Notes under the pieces: model-generated
What the model was told of the DNA's origin: nothing
Seen by the model: only the letters and a program-made list of their open reading frames with translations
Databases searched by the model: none
Assembly (NCBI GenBank): GCA_032622095.1
Contig: CP136061.1
Span: forward strand, 65,043,127 to 65,107,126
DNA: 64,000 bases
Origin: Siphonodentalium dalli
Lineage: Eukaryota > Mollusca > Scaphopoda > Gadilida > Siphonodentaliidae
Direction: 5' to 3'
Translations under genes and position numbers: made by a program
Shown here: positions 1 to 10,941 of the stretch, piece after piece
Layout of the letters: each line of letters opens with the position of its first letter
Numbering within the stretch: the first letter of the stretch is position 1

Positions 1-280
1 TGCAATCTTGTCTGTATTCTGGCCCACAAATCCAAAATGACGTCAGAAACCATATAATGATGTCTTAATTTGTTCGTTTTCATTAAGCTAGCCAACGAAA
101 TTGGTCTAAATTAAATTAATAGGCCTAAATCATATGGGAATTCTTTGTAAGTTGTACTTTAATTTTCATCGCAATGCTCCTTTCCCGATTCCGCGTTTTG
201 GCAATCTCCACACTGTTGCTAATCGGAAGTCACGTGACATTTTCTCCAAAATCCATACCCGCGATCTTTGAAAAATCCCT

Positions 281-385
281 GAGAGCTTTCCGATGAATGG
301 CAATAAGCCATATTTCCGACTAAATCCTGAAAAGTTACCCATAATTCTGCTGTGGTTAAGGAGTTGATTACTTAGAGCATTACTG
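281..385. mobile_element. Family-1 (TA-flanked palindrome) half element
   Basis: Only the right arm of the family-1 palindrome remains, from GAGAGCTTTCCGATGAATGG to GCATTACTG followed by TA. Confidence 0.8.
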
Positions 386-547
386 TATATTCACAAAAAA
401 GGCTATTGTGTATAAAAATCATGTTGTTGTAATTGTGGTCCAGAAGAGATAGACTATATTTAACCCTTTAATATCTTGATACAAACTGAGGTAGTGTTCG
501 TAGGCCATCCTAAATCATTTGTAATGTTAATTTAGCTTATACATTCA

Positions 548-779
548 CCCTTCCATGATTGGAGCTTCCTAAAATTTTGCGAAAACCTTATGCCAATGCA
601 TTCTCTTATATATGCAAGTCTCACATAGGGAGCCTTGCATATATAAGAGAATACCTTGACCGTATAAGCCAGTGCATTCTCGTAGATATGCGAGGCTCAC
701 TATGGGCGACCCACATATATAAGATAATGCACTTAAGGAACTTTAAAGCTGCACCAGCGCAACTCCCATCATGAAAGAG
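548..779. mobile_element. Family-2 double-hairpin element
   Basis: It runs from CCTTCCATGATTGGAGC to GCTGCACCAGCGCAACTCCC and ATGAAAGAG, followed by TTAA at 780-783. The two internal hairpins (about 593-655 and 670-735) are diverged. The left TTAA is mutated to TTCA. Confidence 0.75.
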
Positions 780-968
780 TTAAGGTGTGAATTAATGGGA
801 ACCATATCATTTCTCTTTCTGTTATCTGCTTATTACAATTTTAATGGGTTAAACATAGGTTAACTTTTTTGACAAACCAGTTCATATAATTGTAGTATAT
901 GAAATGTCATCACCATGATCTCAAAGCAGTCTGGTTACAAGCCATGGATGTCACAAGGAGAGTAATAA

Positions 969-1437
969 CCCTTTCTTTCCTAAATGGATTCTCCCATCAG
1001 TTGGATTGGCCTATTATTCATCGAGAGATGTTCAGGAAATATGAGCAGACAACTACAGTAATGCCCAAAGTAATTGACCACTTAACCACAGCAGAATTAT
1101 GGGTAATTTTTCAGGATTTAGTCGGAAATATGGCTTGTTGCCATTCATCTGAAAGCTCTCGCTGAGAGCTTTCCGATGAATGGCAACAAGCCATATTTGA
1201 TGATATTTCCGACTAAATCCTGAAAAATTACCCATAATTCTGCTGTGGTTAAGTGGTCAATTACTTTGGGCATTACTGTAACAGGTAATACAAGAGCAGA
1301 AGGATTTTTATTCTTTGGTGGGATTGGGATATGTTAATAAAATAAGTTAAACAAAATGCTTTGGTTGTTCGTTGATGTTATTGTCTGAACACTTCCAAAG
1401 GGAACTACTTATCAATGAGTATTTGGTAAAGAAAGGG
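969..1437. mobile_element. Family-4 element interrupted by a family-1 element
   Basis: The left arm CCCTTTCTTTCCTAAATGG (969) and the right arm ending TTTGGTAAAGAAAGGG (1437) belong to one family-4 copy. A complete family-1 element (1056-1278) is inserted at a TA between them, which dates family 1 as the younger insertion here. Confidence 0.75.
1056..1278. mobile_element. Family-1 complete palindromic element (Tc1/mariner-like MITE)
   Basis: CAGTAATGCCC at the left and GGGCATTACTG at the right form the ends of a near-complete palindrome of about 105 bases per arm. It is flanked by TA on both sides (1054-1055, 1279-1280). The TA target duplication and CAGT-type ends suggest Tc1/mariner mobilisation. 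The right arm carries an 11-base internal duplication. No coding capacity. Confidence 0.85.
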
Positions 1438-2349
1438 TCTACACATAAATGCTTCAGTAAATGCATTTCATTGTGGCTGGAATTGCCTGTGCTATATGAG
1501 TTTGTCAGCAGCAACACTCCAAGCCAAAACCCAGAGCTGGGGTCAAGATATTTATCTGACATGATCTAAACCCAATCCTCTAAGTAAACAATGCTGGAGG
1601 ACCATCCAATTATATGGAAGCTAAGCTCTCCAAGTCTGGCTCCAACATAATTAGACAGGGGCTCCACTACTTGACAGCCACAACATAATTAGACATGGCT
1701 GGGTGTAGTGACTGGGCCTGCAGGCAGAAACCTTATTAAAGGAATAGGGTGCTGAAAAAAACAATAATATTTTCTTTCAATATACCGATAATATATATAT
1801 ATAATGTCCATTGGGCGCATATAATCTAATATTCGGCAGCCATTCGTTATTTTTATAACGATTATACAAAATTCCGAAGTTAGCCGAAGATTTTGTTGTA
1901 GACGAAGTCACGTGATCATCGGCCCGATCACGTGATTGTCACATGTGGTAACCCATCGACAACGCATATATACGCTACGGCAGTATTTTAAGTTTGCATG
2001 TAGTCGATCGCGGCCTTTGAAGATTGTCGCGTTATCACACTACGAATGCAAAACTTTGCCGAAAACATCGCCGTTCTCGTAATTAAATGTCTTTATCGTG
2101 TTATTATTATTATATGTATCGCGATGTATTGTTACTATAAAGCAATGCCCGTATATTATTCAGTTTTGCGCGCATTTATCTATATAAACATGTGCTCGTG
2201 TTTATATATTTTTTTTCGTTACCGGAATAGTCCAAGTTATATTATATATTATATATTCATATAAAGATTGCATATATATGCGAAGACTTGCACAGTTATT
2301 AGGCAATTATCATCTCGTAAACATTCCAATTTCCAGATGACCTTGTGTC

Positions 2350-3187
2350 AATAAAGAGCGTTTCGTTTTAATTTATCGTAACGCGGTAAAACAAAACAAA
2401 ATCGGTTTATTGCTGTCGGATTTAATCAATTATAATCAAGTCATTCATTACCAATATGATATGATAAGTTCATTTTTCTTGGTTATGAATCATGTATATA
2501 TTAGGGCAATATGGTGTTTATATATATTTCGGAATATTGCTTCCCCTACCCCCAAACTATCTTGCCAACTGTCACTGATGAAATAACTGCGTGTATGCGT
2601 GGTTATTGGCCTATAAAATTAATACTCTAGCGATGCGGTCTATTCAATATGCAGGTCATAACTCGACCTCTATGTGTCAATTACGCATAACAATAGGATT
2701 ATAAAATATATAAACATTCGCCATGGTTCGTTTAAACATCCAATCATATATAAAACTTTTTGAAGGAGGGATAATAATCCGGTTTAATATGTAAGCACAT
2801 ATACAAGCGTTCTTTATTCGCAATATATCGTAATAGTGAACGCTCTTTATTGCATCAAGGTAAAGGGACTGGACTTAGAACAGTTGTCATCGTGATTGTT
2901 TTACTGATTACACCAATACAGGTCAATACATGTACACAAACTTCCGATATGCATACTTTATATACCCTTACAAGTCATAGCAATTTCCGCTTTATTAAAC
3001 TCTTTTTATTCGTACCATATTAGGAAAACTCTTAACATTGAACGCTCTTTATTGAGCTATGGTGAAGGAAATGTGTAATCGACTTAGAATAGTTGTTATC
3101 GTGAATTATTCAACATACTCTCCACTTTAACTGCAATTGTATGTATTCGTAACCATGACTGACTTGTCAAATTAAACGCTCTTTATT
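2350..3187. repeat. Four scattered AATAAAGAGCGTT motifs
   Basis: AATAAAGAGCGTT occurs at 2350-2362 on the plus strand and its complement at 2839-2851, 3041-3053 and 3175-3187. The two middle copies sit in a diverged tandem duplication (about 2811-2905 and 3004-3110). The motif includes a polyadenylation-type hexamer. Confidence 0.6.
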
Positions 3188-3347
3188 TGGTATATGTAAT
3201 CGGTTTCTGATTTTGCGCAACGGGTTTCCCACAGAAATCCTGCCAAATGGCACGTGAACGAACATCGTTTGGAAATGAATACAGCATTATACCTAACTGA
3301 AAGTCACAAGACCAGCCACAGCCGAAAACACTGCATTTATATGGCAT
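3183..3347 (-). pseudogene. Truncated THAP-type zinc-finger fragment
   Basis: The minus strand reads MPYKCSVFGCGW... followed by YSFPND, RAIWQDF and a stop, 54 residues in all. The start MPxxC, the second Cys five residues on, the 'FP' and the downstream Trp match the first two thirds of the THAP C2CH zinc finger. This DNA-binding domain occurs in THAP proteins and in P-element-type transposases. The required C-x2-H pair and the terminal AVPTIF-like box are absent: the frame stops at 3183, where AATAAAGAGCGTT follows. No convincing splice donor was seen that could rescue it. It is either a remnant of a transposase or host gene, or a first exon with an unseen splice. It lies in the CpG-richer segment 1740-3905. 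Confidence 0.5.
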
Positions 3348-4511
3348 TGTTACGAATGAATGATTGTAAATACGGGACACTCGGGGCATATACAACATCG
3401 TGAACACGCGCCCGAATAGAGTTCACATGCCTGCTCGTGTTTTTATAAGCTTTATTTTTGACACAAAAGTGTTACCTACCCCGCTCAATCGGCCTTCTAT
3501 AGTTTTTTTTGTCAAAACAATAACTTTCCAAACAGTGCTTAAGACAAATCACAAGTGAATATAACTCACCGCGCGATGACAATTAACCATGCATGAGTAC
3601 ACAATGCTATTGATATGCCCCGCAGTAATTCCATCACTCTCACGCGCTGATGTCTATTCCGGATTTTCCATCGTCATATAGGTAGACACAATTAAATCCG
3701 ACTCGGATTCCGTGTTTTTAATTAGTTTACCTCGCTTGACATCATGCGAGGTTTTGCGACGGAGATAGCCGACAACCGGTGCCGGTATTACTTATTTATT
3801 TCTCGGCTTATTTATTACGCGATTTTTATGGGACTTGGATTATTGTGATCACAATAGGGGTGGCTTTCCGATAGAGTTTTGTTGTTTCGCGAGCATTGTA
3901 ATCCTTTAAGAAAGGGCAGACAAATACAATACTACTCAACTAATATTTCACCCATAAGCAAGTGAATAGCTGAAACAGATATTGAATCTTCTAGTGAATT
4001 CAGTGAATTCAAGAGATATTTGATCCAGGATCATGCCATGAATTTCAACTCTAGCTATGCGTATAACAGACTGTATGTGACGGTACCAACTCGAAATCAC
4101 ATGATATAAGTGACTTTGCTTTGCGTTGCTTACAATCATGGAATTTCTCAGGGGGTAATTAATTCAAAGCTTATTGCGATATAAGCTCTCAAAAAAGCAT
4201 GCAATCTCAAGCTGGGAACACACCCTACTGTAAAGTAGATTACTGAAGAATAAGTATTAAGGCCAATAAAAAAAAAACATCTGTATTTCCAGTTTCCAGA
4301 TCTACCTGCCAAAATTGGGCAACCTGGATTTGGTTTTCCAAAATAAAAAAAATATTGATTTTTTTTTTTTATGCATGTATTAAATTGACATGTAAAACAC
4401 ATCTATATCGCTAAATATATAGTATATACTATGTTTACATTAAGCAGCAATAATTTTAAATGGAATATATTTCAAAAACAATTTACTTCTATTAAAATAC
4501 ATGTCTATTTG

Positions 4512-5882
4512 TGGTTGCCGATGATCAGGCCCCAAGCTAGGAGGCGTCTCGGGCGAAATTCTCGCCCTTGGGCTGGCGAAGTCGCCCTCGGATGTCAGCA
4601 AGGCGAAAACGAAGTCGCCTTAAAAAATTGACAAAACTAGCTTAGGATTTACGGTAATTTTACCGGTGAAAATCTGACTCGTTTTGCAAAAAAAAAATAT
4701 ATATCTAGATAGACTTAATTGTGCCAACGAGGCATTATATTTATCAATTATACATGGTGTACCCTATCCACATATTCTAATCAGGTTGTGTGCTTTTGAA
4801 AATGGCAAATTGCTCTGACCAACGAAGTTTATGATGAGCTACTGGTTCGTTTTAAGGAGACTGGAATTTAGACCTTACTTTGTTCCGTCGGTCATTTTGT
4901 AACCGCAAATTGTATAGCCATACTGTGCCATACATGGTCACCACCACTCATGCAGTAGCCAATGTGAACAACTAATACTGTCTTTGAATTTAAACTAAAA
5001 CATATCTATGAATTTTAAATTTTACAAAAGTATTTTGTGTCGGACTCCGTTTCCCAATCCAACTTTTTTACTTTTTGGAATTGGATATTTATTATGTTTA
5101 CAAACAAGAACACATGCTTGCTTTATTAAACACAGATGTTTGAATGTGCATTGGAAGTACTTTTAATGTTCTTAGTTAAATAAAACATCTACATAATAAA
5201 CTATTACTATCCAAACTCATTTAAAAAGGATTAATTTGTGTCAAAACTATGTGTTTGCAAATTACAATAATATTGTTGTCAATCTATCGCTCAGGCCACG
5301 TGCGCAATATATGCCAATATACGTCTGTCAACGGTTGCAAATTAATTGCAATGCAGGTATTTAATTAACCTGCTGGTGTATATTATAAGCTCAACTGGTC
5401 TCTGTTAAGAACACATTACTAGTAATCAACACCTTTTTCTGACACAGCTATCAAACTTGTCAAGTTTATTGCTTTAATCGGATTATCATCAGACATCACT
5501 GATGCTACTCAACAATAAACTCGTTCGAAACAAAATTAAAAGCTTTTACACCTCCTTAATTAGGCCTTATTGTTTATTTTAACAGACCCACATTACAGCA
5601 GTGGCCAAAAGCCATTTCCAAAAAATTAAAATTTATAATAACAATTCAGATATTAAAAGTTATGAAGTCAATAATTAATCATTTCTTCAGATAAAGTCAA
5701 CACTGACAACAGTTTTATCTTGTTGTTTTATCTTATTTATTAATGTCATAAATAAAGCAAATTTTGAAAATTTCTCCCTGAAGTCTCCCTAAATTTCCTG
5801 AAGTCTCCCTAAATTTCCTGGAGGGAGACTTCAAGTCTCCCTGTTCTGAACCCCTAGCCTGAGGCCTGCCGATTATCAACGT
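4512..5882. mobile_element. Possible element bounded by imperfect inverted repeats
   Basis: The left end, GTTGCCGATGATCAGGCCCC followed by AAGCTAGG, roughly mirrors the right end, CCTAGCCTGAGGCCTGCCGA. About two thirds of ~30 positions match. Inside the right end are two AAATTTCCTGAAGTCTCCCT tandem copies and a GGGAGACTTCAAGTCTCCC hairpin (5760-5840). No coding content was seen. Confidence 0.3.
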
Positions 5883-6581
5883 ACCATTATGTTTCACATC
5901 ACTTTAATTGTATTTCATTATTATCTGCAAACTGTGTTATTAAATATGGGTATCACTTCTGTGCGATTTTTATATATGTAGATTCTGAATGATCATAGTG
6001 CACAAACAAATGCTTTTGTCACTAGAAATTATGTGTTTCCCCCTAAACATTCAGTTCTAAATGAGGGACCTCATCTTTCAAATAAATACACATAATGAGG
6101 GTATACCTCGTTAGTTTACTAAATTAATTTGAATTCCTTCAAAAGTAAATAATTTAAAGACATCATTAATAATGAAATGAAGCCATTGGAATACCGTTTG
6201 CCATGATGATATGTATACTGCTCCACAACTATGAATGCCATTCAGTTTATGCTGAGATCAAGAGTAACAGTCTAACTTGGTAGAATCACTAGTTTTAGAG
6301 TTATCTCTCTTGCCACAAAATTACTTCAGGCAACATCAAATTCTAGATAGCTAATAGAGTTACCCCTCTTCACACACAAGCCGATCACTTGGTACACAAA
6401 ATTTGAGGAAGTATTGATCTGCATTTACTCAGTGGTATATTTGGAAGCAGTGCATTCAGGATCCACTTATTGGCAAAATGTCAATTGCAGTGCTATTTAT
6501 TAAAACACTCAAGAGAATAAAGAGAACTGGCCTTATTGTTTGAGGAAGTATCTAGAAATAGAAGTATTAATCGAACCATAC

Positions 6582-8829
6582 CTGTCATCATCAAGAACGC
6601 CGCTGCTTTTCTGCATGCACTCTTTGACAGCTTGTATCCCCTCACGGAATCTCTGCTGCAGACGTCTGGCATACACTGAAGCTCCGCCCTCACTCATGTA
6701 ACCGCTACACATATCGTCCATCTTATTTCCATGTAGAATATCACCATCGGACATGTATCCAGAAATATAATCGTATGTCTCCATATCCGAGCCATAATCG
6801 TCCATTACACTTCCGCAGTTAGAACCAGCTCGTCGGAATGAACCATAAATTGGTCCAGTGTTCATCATTGGCCGTGGCATGCCAATTCTGTTAGGTGGGG
6901 TAGTATGGGTACCAGCAGCATAGACCGATGTTGGCACCGAGATGCCCGGAATGTGGAAGTTTCTATTAAGTTGGTTCCCAGTGCATCCACGAAGGTATCC
7001 GTAAGGCAGTGTACGCATGATTGGCTGCATAGGTTTAATGTCCATTGCATCTTGAGCATCGTCCTCATTGGTTGAATCTTTCTTAACTGCCTTGTCCGTG
7101 AACGTCGTCTCTTTTGATTGCTTCACTGGTTCCGTCCTTATCTCAGTGTCAAAGGTCGTTTCGACTTTCTCTCCGGACCTTGGCTGAACTACCGCGACAT
7201 TACTCGCCTGCTTGTTGATAATTTTTAGTCCGAGTCGAGGAGAGTTTGCAGCACTAGAAGGTGTCGACAGCTCATCACAACTAGACGGCTTGAAGATTAC
7301 ACTTTCACTAGAAGAACCACTAGGGCCACTAATACTGGCGGAAGAAGGCGTTGAGTCACTTGTTTGTCCAGGCGTCACAGCAGCACTGACGTTGATTGGA
7401 GCCAAACTGGTAATATCAGCCATTTTGCTTTTATTTTGAGACTGCGCCCTCGCTAGTACAGATATATTAGTCTGCGTATTGCCATCTGCCTTAGCGACGC
7501 TCTGAGATGATGGTACTGTACATGTTGGCTTGACAACATTGACAGTTTGTGTTGTTACCGAATGAGGCACATTTGAAGGTTGCACAAGCTGCGCTCTCAC
7601 AGTAGTAGCACCACGGTTCTGATTATGCAAGGGTTGTTTACAGTTTGCTTGAACATTTAATGAGCTAGGCTTGACCGCGTGAACAGTATTTCCATTCGGT
7701 GAACACATACCGCTTGCCGAGTCAGGCTGATGCGATGAGTGAGCAATTTGAGACTCAGAAGTAGATTTTGTTGGGTGTCCCTGAGGCTGTATTTTCTGAA
7801 CTTCTCTCCCTTCAACGTTTTGCGACAGTGGAAGTGGGCTGAAGCTTCGGTCTGACGGGACAGGAGGTGGTGGGAATTCAGGTGGGGGCGTTTGTGATGC
7901 GTATGGTTGCGCAAGATGCTTCACGTTACTTGGACCAGCAAGAACACGTGGGTGTGGTTTACCATGATCCTTACGAACCCTGTCTTCTGAATGTTTGGCA
8001 GATTTCGATATAGATGACGATGACGGTGGTTTAGGAATGCTACTGGTTGGCGTAGGAATCTGTGTCCCTGGATTTGGCTGCGCCTGACTGGATATTGATG
8101 TAGATGAAGATGATCTTGGAGTTTTTGATGCCGTCTTCGGTATCATGGTAGTCATTTTTGACGTTTTTCGTCCAGCAGGTGGACTTGATTGTGCTCGCGA
8201 ATCAACCTTAGAGGTGCTCTTCTTCTGCATCTGATGAAGGCTGGCAGTATTCGGTGAAGCTGATCTCGAAATCGGAACAGACATACCACGCCGAGCATCA
8301 TCAGGTGACAACGTACTTGCAACTGCCTTACTTACCGGCTTTCTCAATCCACGAACTTGAGCTTTTGGGCTACTTGACCCATTTGTAGCACTACTACCTG
8401 CACTTGCATCAGCGGAACTAGAACTGCGAGCGCTCGTTGATGAGCGTGTGTCAGTATCACTACGTGAGCTTGTACTTATAGTACTGCTGCTTGTCTTAGA
8501 GGCACTCTTGACGATACCACCTCCACTTTTACTCTTCCCTTTCTCCTTGTCTTTGGAGTTGAAGAACTTAAACTTGTCCAACATGGAGTTCTTGTTGTTA
8601 GCTGCCGCTCTCTGAACTGATGATTTATTCCCAGAAGTTGCAGTTGGAAGTCCTGAGGCTTGTGGACTGACTATTCTGCCAACATTTTTCTCCGGTGTTG
8701 TGCTTCTAGCATGTAGAACTTTCCCTCCAGGTGTCGGTATTCCTGTCGCGGACTGGGACCCGCTTGGTGATGTAGCACGAGTTGGAATTCCAGAATTATT
8801 ATTAAAATTCTTTGGCCCAGAACCAAGAC
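6582..8829 (-). CDS. NAV: NAV exon D: large Ser/Thr/Pro-rich exon with EB-binding motifs and NAV signature
   Basis: This 2248-base exon encodes about 749 residues. The acceptor is TTATTTTTCAG (AG at 8831-8830) and the donor is ACAG|GTATGG at 6582/6581, ending in phase 2. Features in order: an SGIPTR motif (8783-8797), TGIPTP, a basic-aromatic 'SMLDKFKFFNSK' block (about 8565-8590), and long Ser/Thr tracts. Then come SSIPKP (8031-8046), a proline run with FPPPP (7862-7876), and more Ser/Pro-rich sequence. The end carries two related motifs, GYMSDGD (near 6741-6765) and GYMSEGG (near 6684-6705), then the basic helical segment RRLQQRFREGIQAVKECMQK. SxIP motifs recruit EB proteins at microtubule plus ends, as known for NAVs. 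The GYMSDGD block is a NAV hallmark. The exon ends LDDD+AG, fitting the family's following '(S)WDD' segment, which must lie left of this window. Confidence 0.95.
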
Positions 8830-9331
8830 CTGAAAAATAATTTAAAATATGTTGAGTACAAATGAGACCAATTAATTCCATTCTCTGCTAGAAATGGTTG
8901 ATAGAACAGATAAAATACAGGATTTAACAAAACTAAGTTATCCTGGGCTACATAATAGCAAGGACAGTCAACAGTCATTAAATATATGAGACCATGATAA
9001 TATTTTTAATGTAAGTTAAATTAGCTTTTTTATTGAAATATAACCAATTGGCTGCTGATATCGAGACTAAAGAAATATATGGAATATAATTAAAATAAAC
9101 CTTTTTAATGAATACAATTGACATGAAAGTTGAGCCTTTAAGATGTTCAAACTGGACCTCATGAATATCCAATTGAGAAACACGTGACTTTATTCAGAAT
9201 TATTTATTTATCAATAGCTGTCTTCATTTTCTAGTTTTTGGCTCAATTTCATGGTTAGTTTTAAATGTGCTCAAATTCACAAAATCTTTTCTTCGGATTT
9301 TGACATTTATAATTGCACAGAATAGTGTTAA

Positions 9332-9454
9332 CTATTCTTTCATGATGGGAGCTGTGGTCAAGGTCAAGGTAATTATTGTAAAGCCAATGTATTCTCTTAT
9401 ATATGCGAGGCTCCCTAAGAGAATGTATTTCAGGAAGCTCCAGTCATGGAAGGG
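9332..9454. mobile_element. Family-2 deletion derivative with intact TTAA flanks
   Basis: It is flanked by TTAA at 9328-9331 and 9455-9458. It has the outer arms (TTTCATGATGGGAGCTG... and ...GGAAGCTCCAGTCATGG) and one shortened hairpin. Confidence 0.8.
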
Positions 9455-9842
9455 TTAAATTCAACAGGAGTTTTAAATTTGGTCTGGCCTTTTGCCAAAC
9501 ACTGTATTGATGTGAAATAATAAGAGAACTTTCAAGGGAAAAAACTTCTTACAGTTTTATCGAACCTGCCATGACCAGAAAGAGACTTGAGGATGACATG
9601 GTCTATCTTTAAGATAATGTCAAAGGGTTATCAGGTAATTAGTTATAAACAGACAATCCCCAAAGGAAACACAGCACCTGTGTAAGCAGGACTGACAGGT
9701 AAGCTGTGTGCAACAGTCGACACACTCACTATAATGTATCAAACAACACCTGGAGAATTCTCACCTGTCTGAGAAAGTTATGTTGACATGTTAAACATAC
9801 TCAGACATTAACTCTAGAACAGTCCACATGGCAATTCTATCA

Positions 9843-10941
9843 GCAGTACACTGTCAGTATATTTGATGGCAGTACAAACAGCAGTACACCACACACACAT
9901 CGGTCGGACCACCAGAGAGTTAGGATCGCCACCTCTCAGGATGACTACGCCACCGAAAATCCCGAATGCTATCACAACAATGCTGGACTCCATGCATGTC
10001 GCGCCTTGTGTGAGCTGGTCACTCCATGCACACAAAGGCGGATACCAGTTGGTTCTGGACTTCCAGTCCTGCCCGGCAAATCCCTCATCAGGGCTCTCTA
10101 CCGGGAGAGGTCTGGAAACTACCAAACCAGCTAGGAAGAAGCGAAAGAAAAAGACTCCATCCAGGAAAAAGAGAGACACAGAGAGATTGGCTGCGTGGAA
10201 AAAGAGGAAATCGACTGATGCCACACCAGGCGACACCTCCCGCGCAGCCGAGATCGATTCACCGCCCGAAGTGGTAATGGACTCCCCATCGCCACGGATA
10301 GACGCGGACATCTCCTTTTTCAACCCGAAGACGCCGGATTACACCGAACCGGAGTCTTCACCTGCCTCTCCTACAGCAAACGAAGCACCAACATCCGACA
10401 CCGAAGATACATCCGACTCCGAAGACACTTCCGACTCCGAAGACACATCTGACTCCAACCCCGAAGACACATCTGACTCCAACCCCGACGACACATCTGA
10501 TTCCGACTCTGACTGCGACGACACATCCGACTCCGAAAAAGAAGAAAGACAAAAGAACTTAATGGAAATTGTAGCGAGAGCACAAGAAGCAGTAAGAAAA
10601 GCCGATTTAATGCAAGCCGAAACCGAAAAGATCATGAATCGTCCGACTCCAAGTTTGCAAACATCACCATCCGAACCACCGCCAAAAAAGAGAAAGAGAA
10701 ATAAAAAGAAACAAAACAACCGCCGCTAAGACTCCTCCACCACGCTTTCGCCGCCTTGCCTCCAACCACAACACCTACGACAGCCAACATGTTCGATTTT
10801 CATCGGAAAAAACCAAGGAAGGGTGAAGGGACTTGCACACTGCAGTCCGACCACCCTACCCGGCCTTCGGCCGGAAACGACTCAACAACAACAAGCAGTA
10901 CACTGTCAGTATATTTGATGGCAGTACAAACAGCAGTACAC
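9843..10941 (+). mobile_element. Retroelement-like insertion (9890-10894) with 47-base flanking duplication
   Basis: A 47-base stretch beginning GCAGTACACTGTCAGTATAT occurs at 9843-9889 and 10895-10941. It belongs to a ~38-base tandem repeat that continues to about 10990. Between the copies lies a ~1-kb insert with one ORF and a 3' end GGCCTTCGGCCGG followed by a CAACAACAACAA tail. The tail and duplication fit target-primed insertion of a non-LTR retroelement fragment. No reverse transcriptase is present. Because the duplicated stretch is itself a tandem repeat, the true target duplication length is uncertain. Confidence 0.55.
9941..10729 (+). CDS. ORF of a retroelement-like insert; basic plus acidic-repeat protein
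   Basis: I chose ATG 9941 because upstream in-frame codons lie in flanking repeat. The predicted 262-residue protein has a neutral N-terminus with HKGGYQLVLDFQSC (residues 31-44). A strongly basic block follows, including RKKRKKKTPSRKKRDTERLA (about 65-84). Next is a Ser/Pro linker, then tandem acidic repeats of the type EDTSDS (about 150-205), a short predicted helix (QKNLMEIVARAQEAVRKADL) and a basic C-terminus (PPKKRKRNKKKQ). The order 'short beta-like segment, then K-rich (S/T)PS..RRD' is what I recall from accessory/ORF1-like proteins of invertebrate retroelements. That recognition is from memory and not a domain match. The basic blocks could act as nuclear localisation or nucleic-acid-binding signals. 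A host gene is unlikely given the flanking duplication and AAC tail. Confidence 0.45.
   Translation: MTTPPKIPNAITTMLDSMHVAPCVSWSLHAHKGGYQLVLDFQSCPANPSSGLSTGRGLETTKPARKKRKKKTPSRKKRDTERLAAWKKRKSTDATPGDTSRAAEIDSPPEVVMDSPSPRIDADISFFNPKTPDYTEPESSPASPTANEAPTSDTEDTSDSEDTSDSEDTSDSNPEDTSDSNPDDTSDSDSDCDDTSDSEKEERQKNLMEIVARAQEAVRKADLMQAETEKIMNRPTPSLQTSPSEPPPKKRKRNKKKQNNRR

Larger units (their letters stand above)
1740..3905. mobile_element. Possible TTAA-flanked 2.2-kb element containing the THAP fragment
   Basis: TTAA at 1736-1739 is followed by AGGAATAGGGTGCT. TTAA at 3906-3909 is preceded by the inverted AGGATTACAATGCT, with about 11 of 14 positions matching. The interval is visibly richer in CpG than both flanks. 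It contains a hairpin at 1908-1941 (GTCACGTGATC... / ...GATCACGTGA), a diverged ~195-base tandem duplication (2811-3110) and the THAP fragment. The termini are short, so element status is tentative. Confidence 0.35.
1..6581 (-). other. NAV intron downstream of exon D (partial)
   Basis: No NAV exon was found here. Recognisable content: family-1 elements (281-385, 1056-1278), a family-2 element (548-779), a family-4 element (969-1437), a CpG-richer TTAA-bounded segment with a THAP fragment (1740-3905) and a possible inverted-repeat element (4512-5882). I see nothing recognisable in 1-280, 386-547, 780-968, 1438-1739, 3906-4511 and 5883-6581. Confidence 0.7.

Noticed and set aside
1053-1235. ORFs with ELWVIFQDLVGNMACCHSS-like peptides in several places
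   Set aside because: Read-through of the family-1 palindrome arms.
10339-10719. Antisense ORFs over the EDTSDS repeat
   Set aside because: Shadows of the repetitive plus-strand frame.
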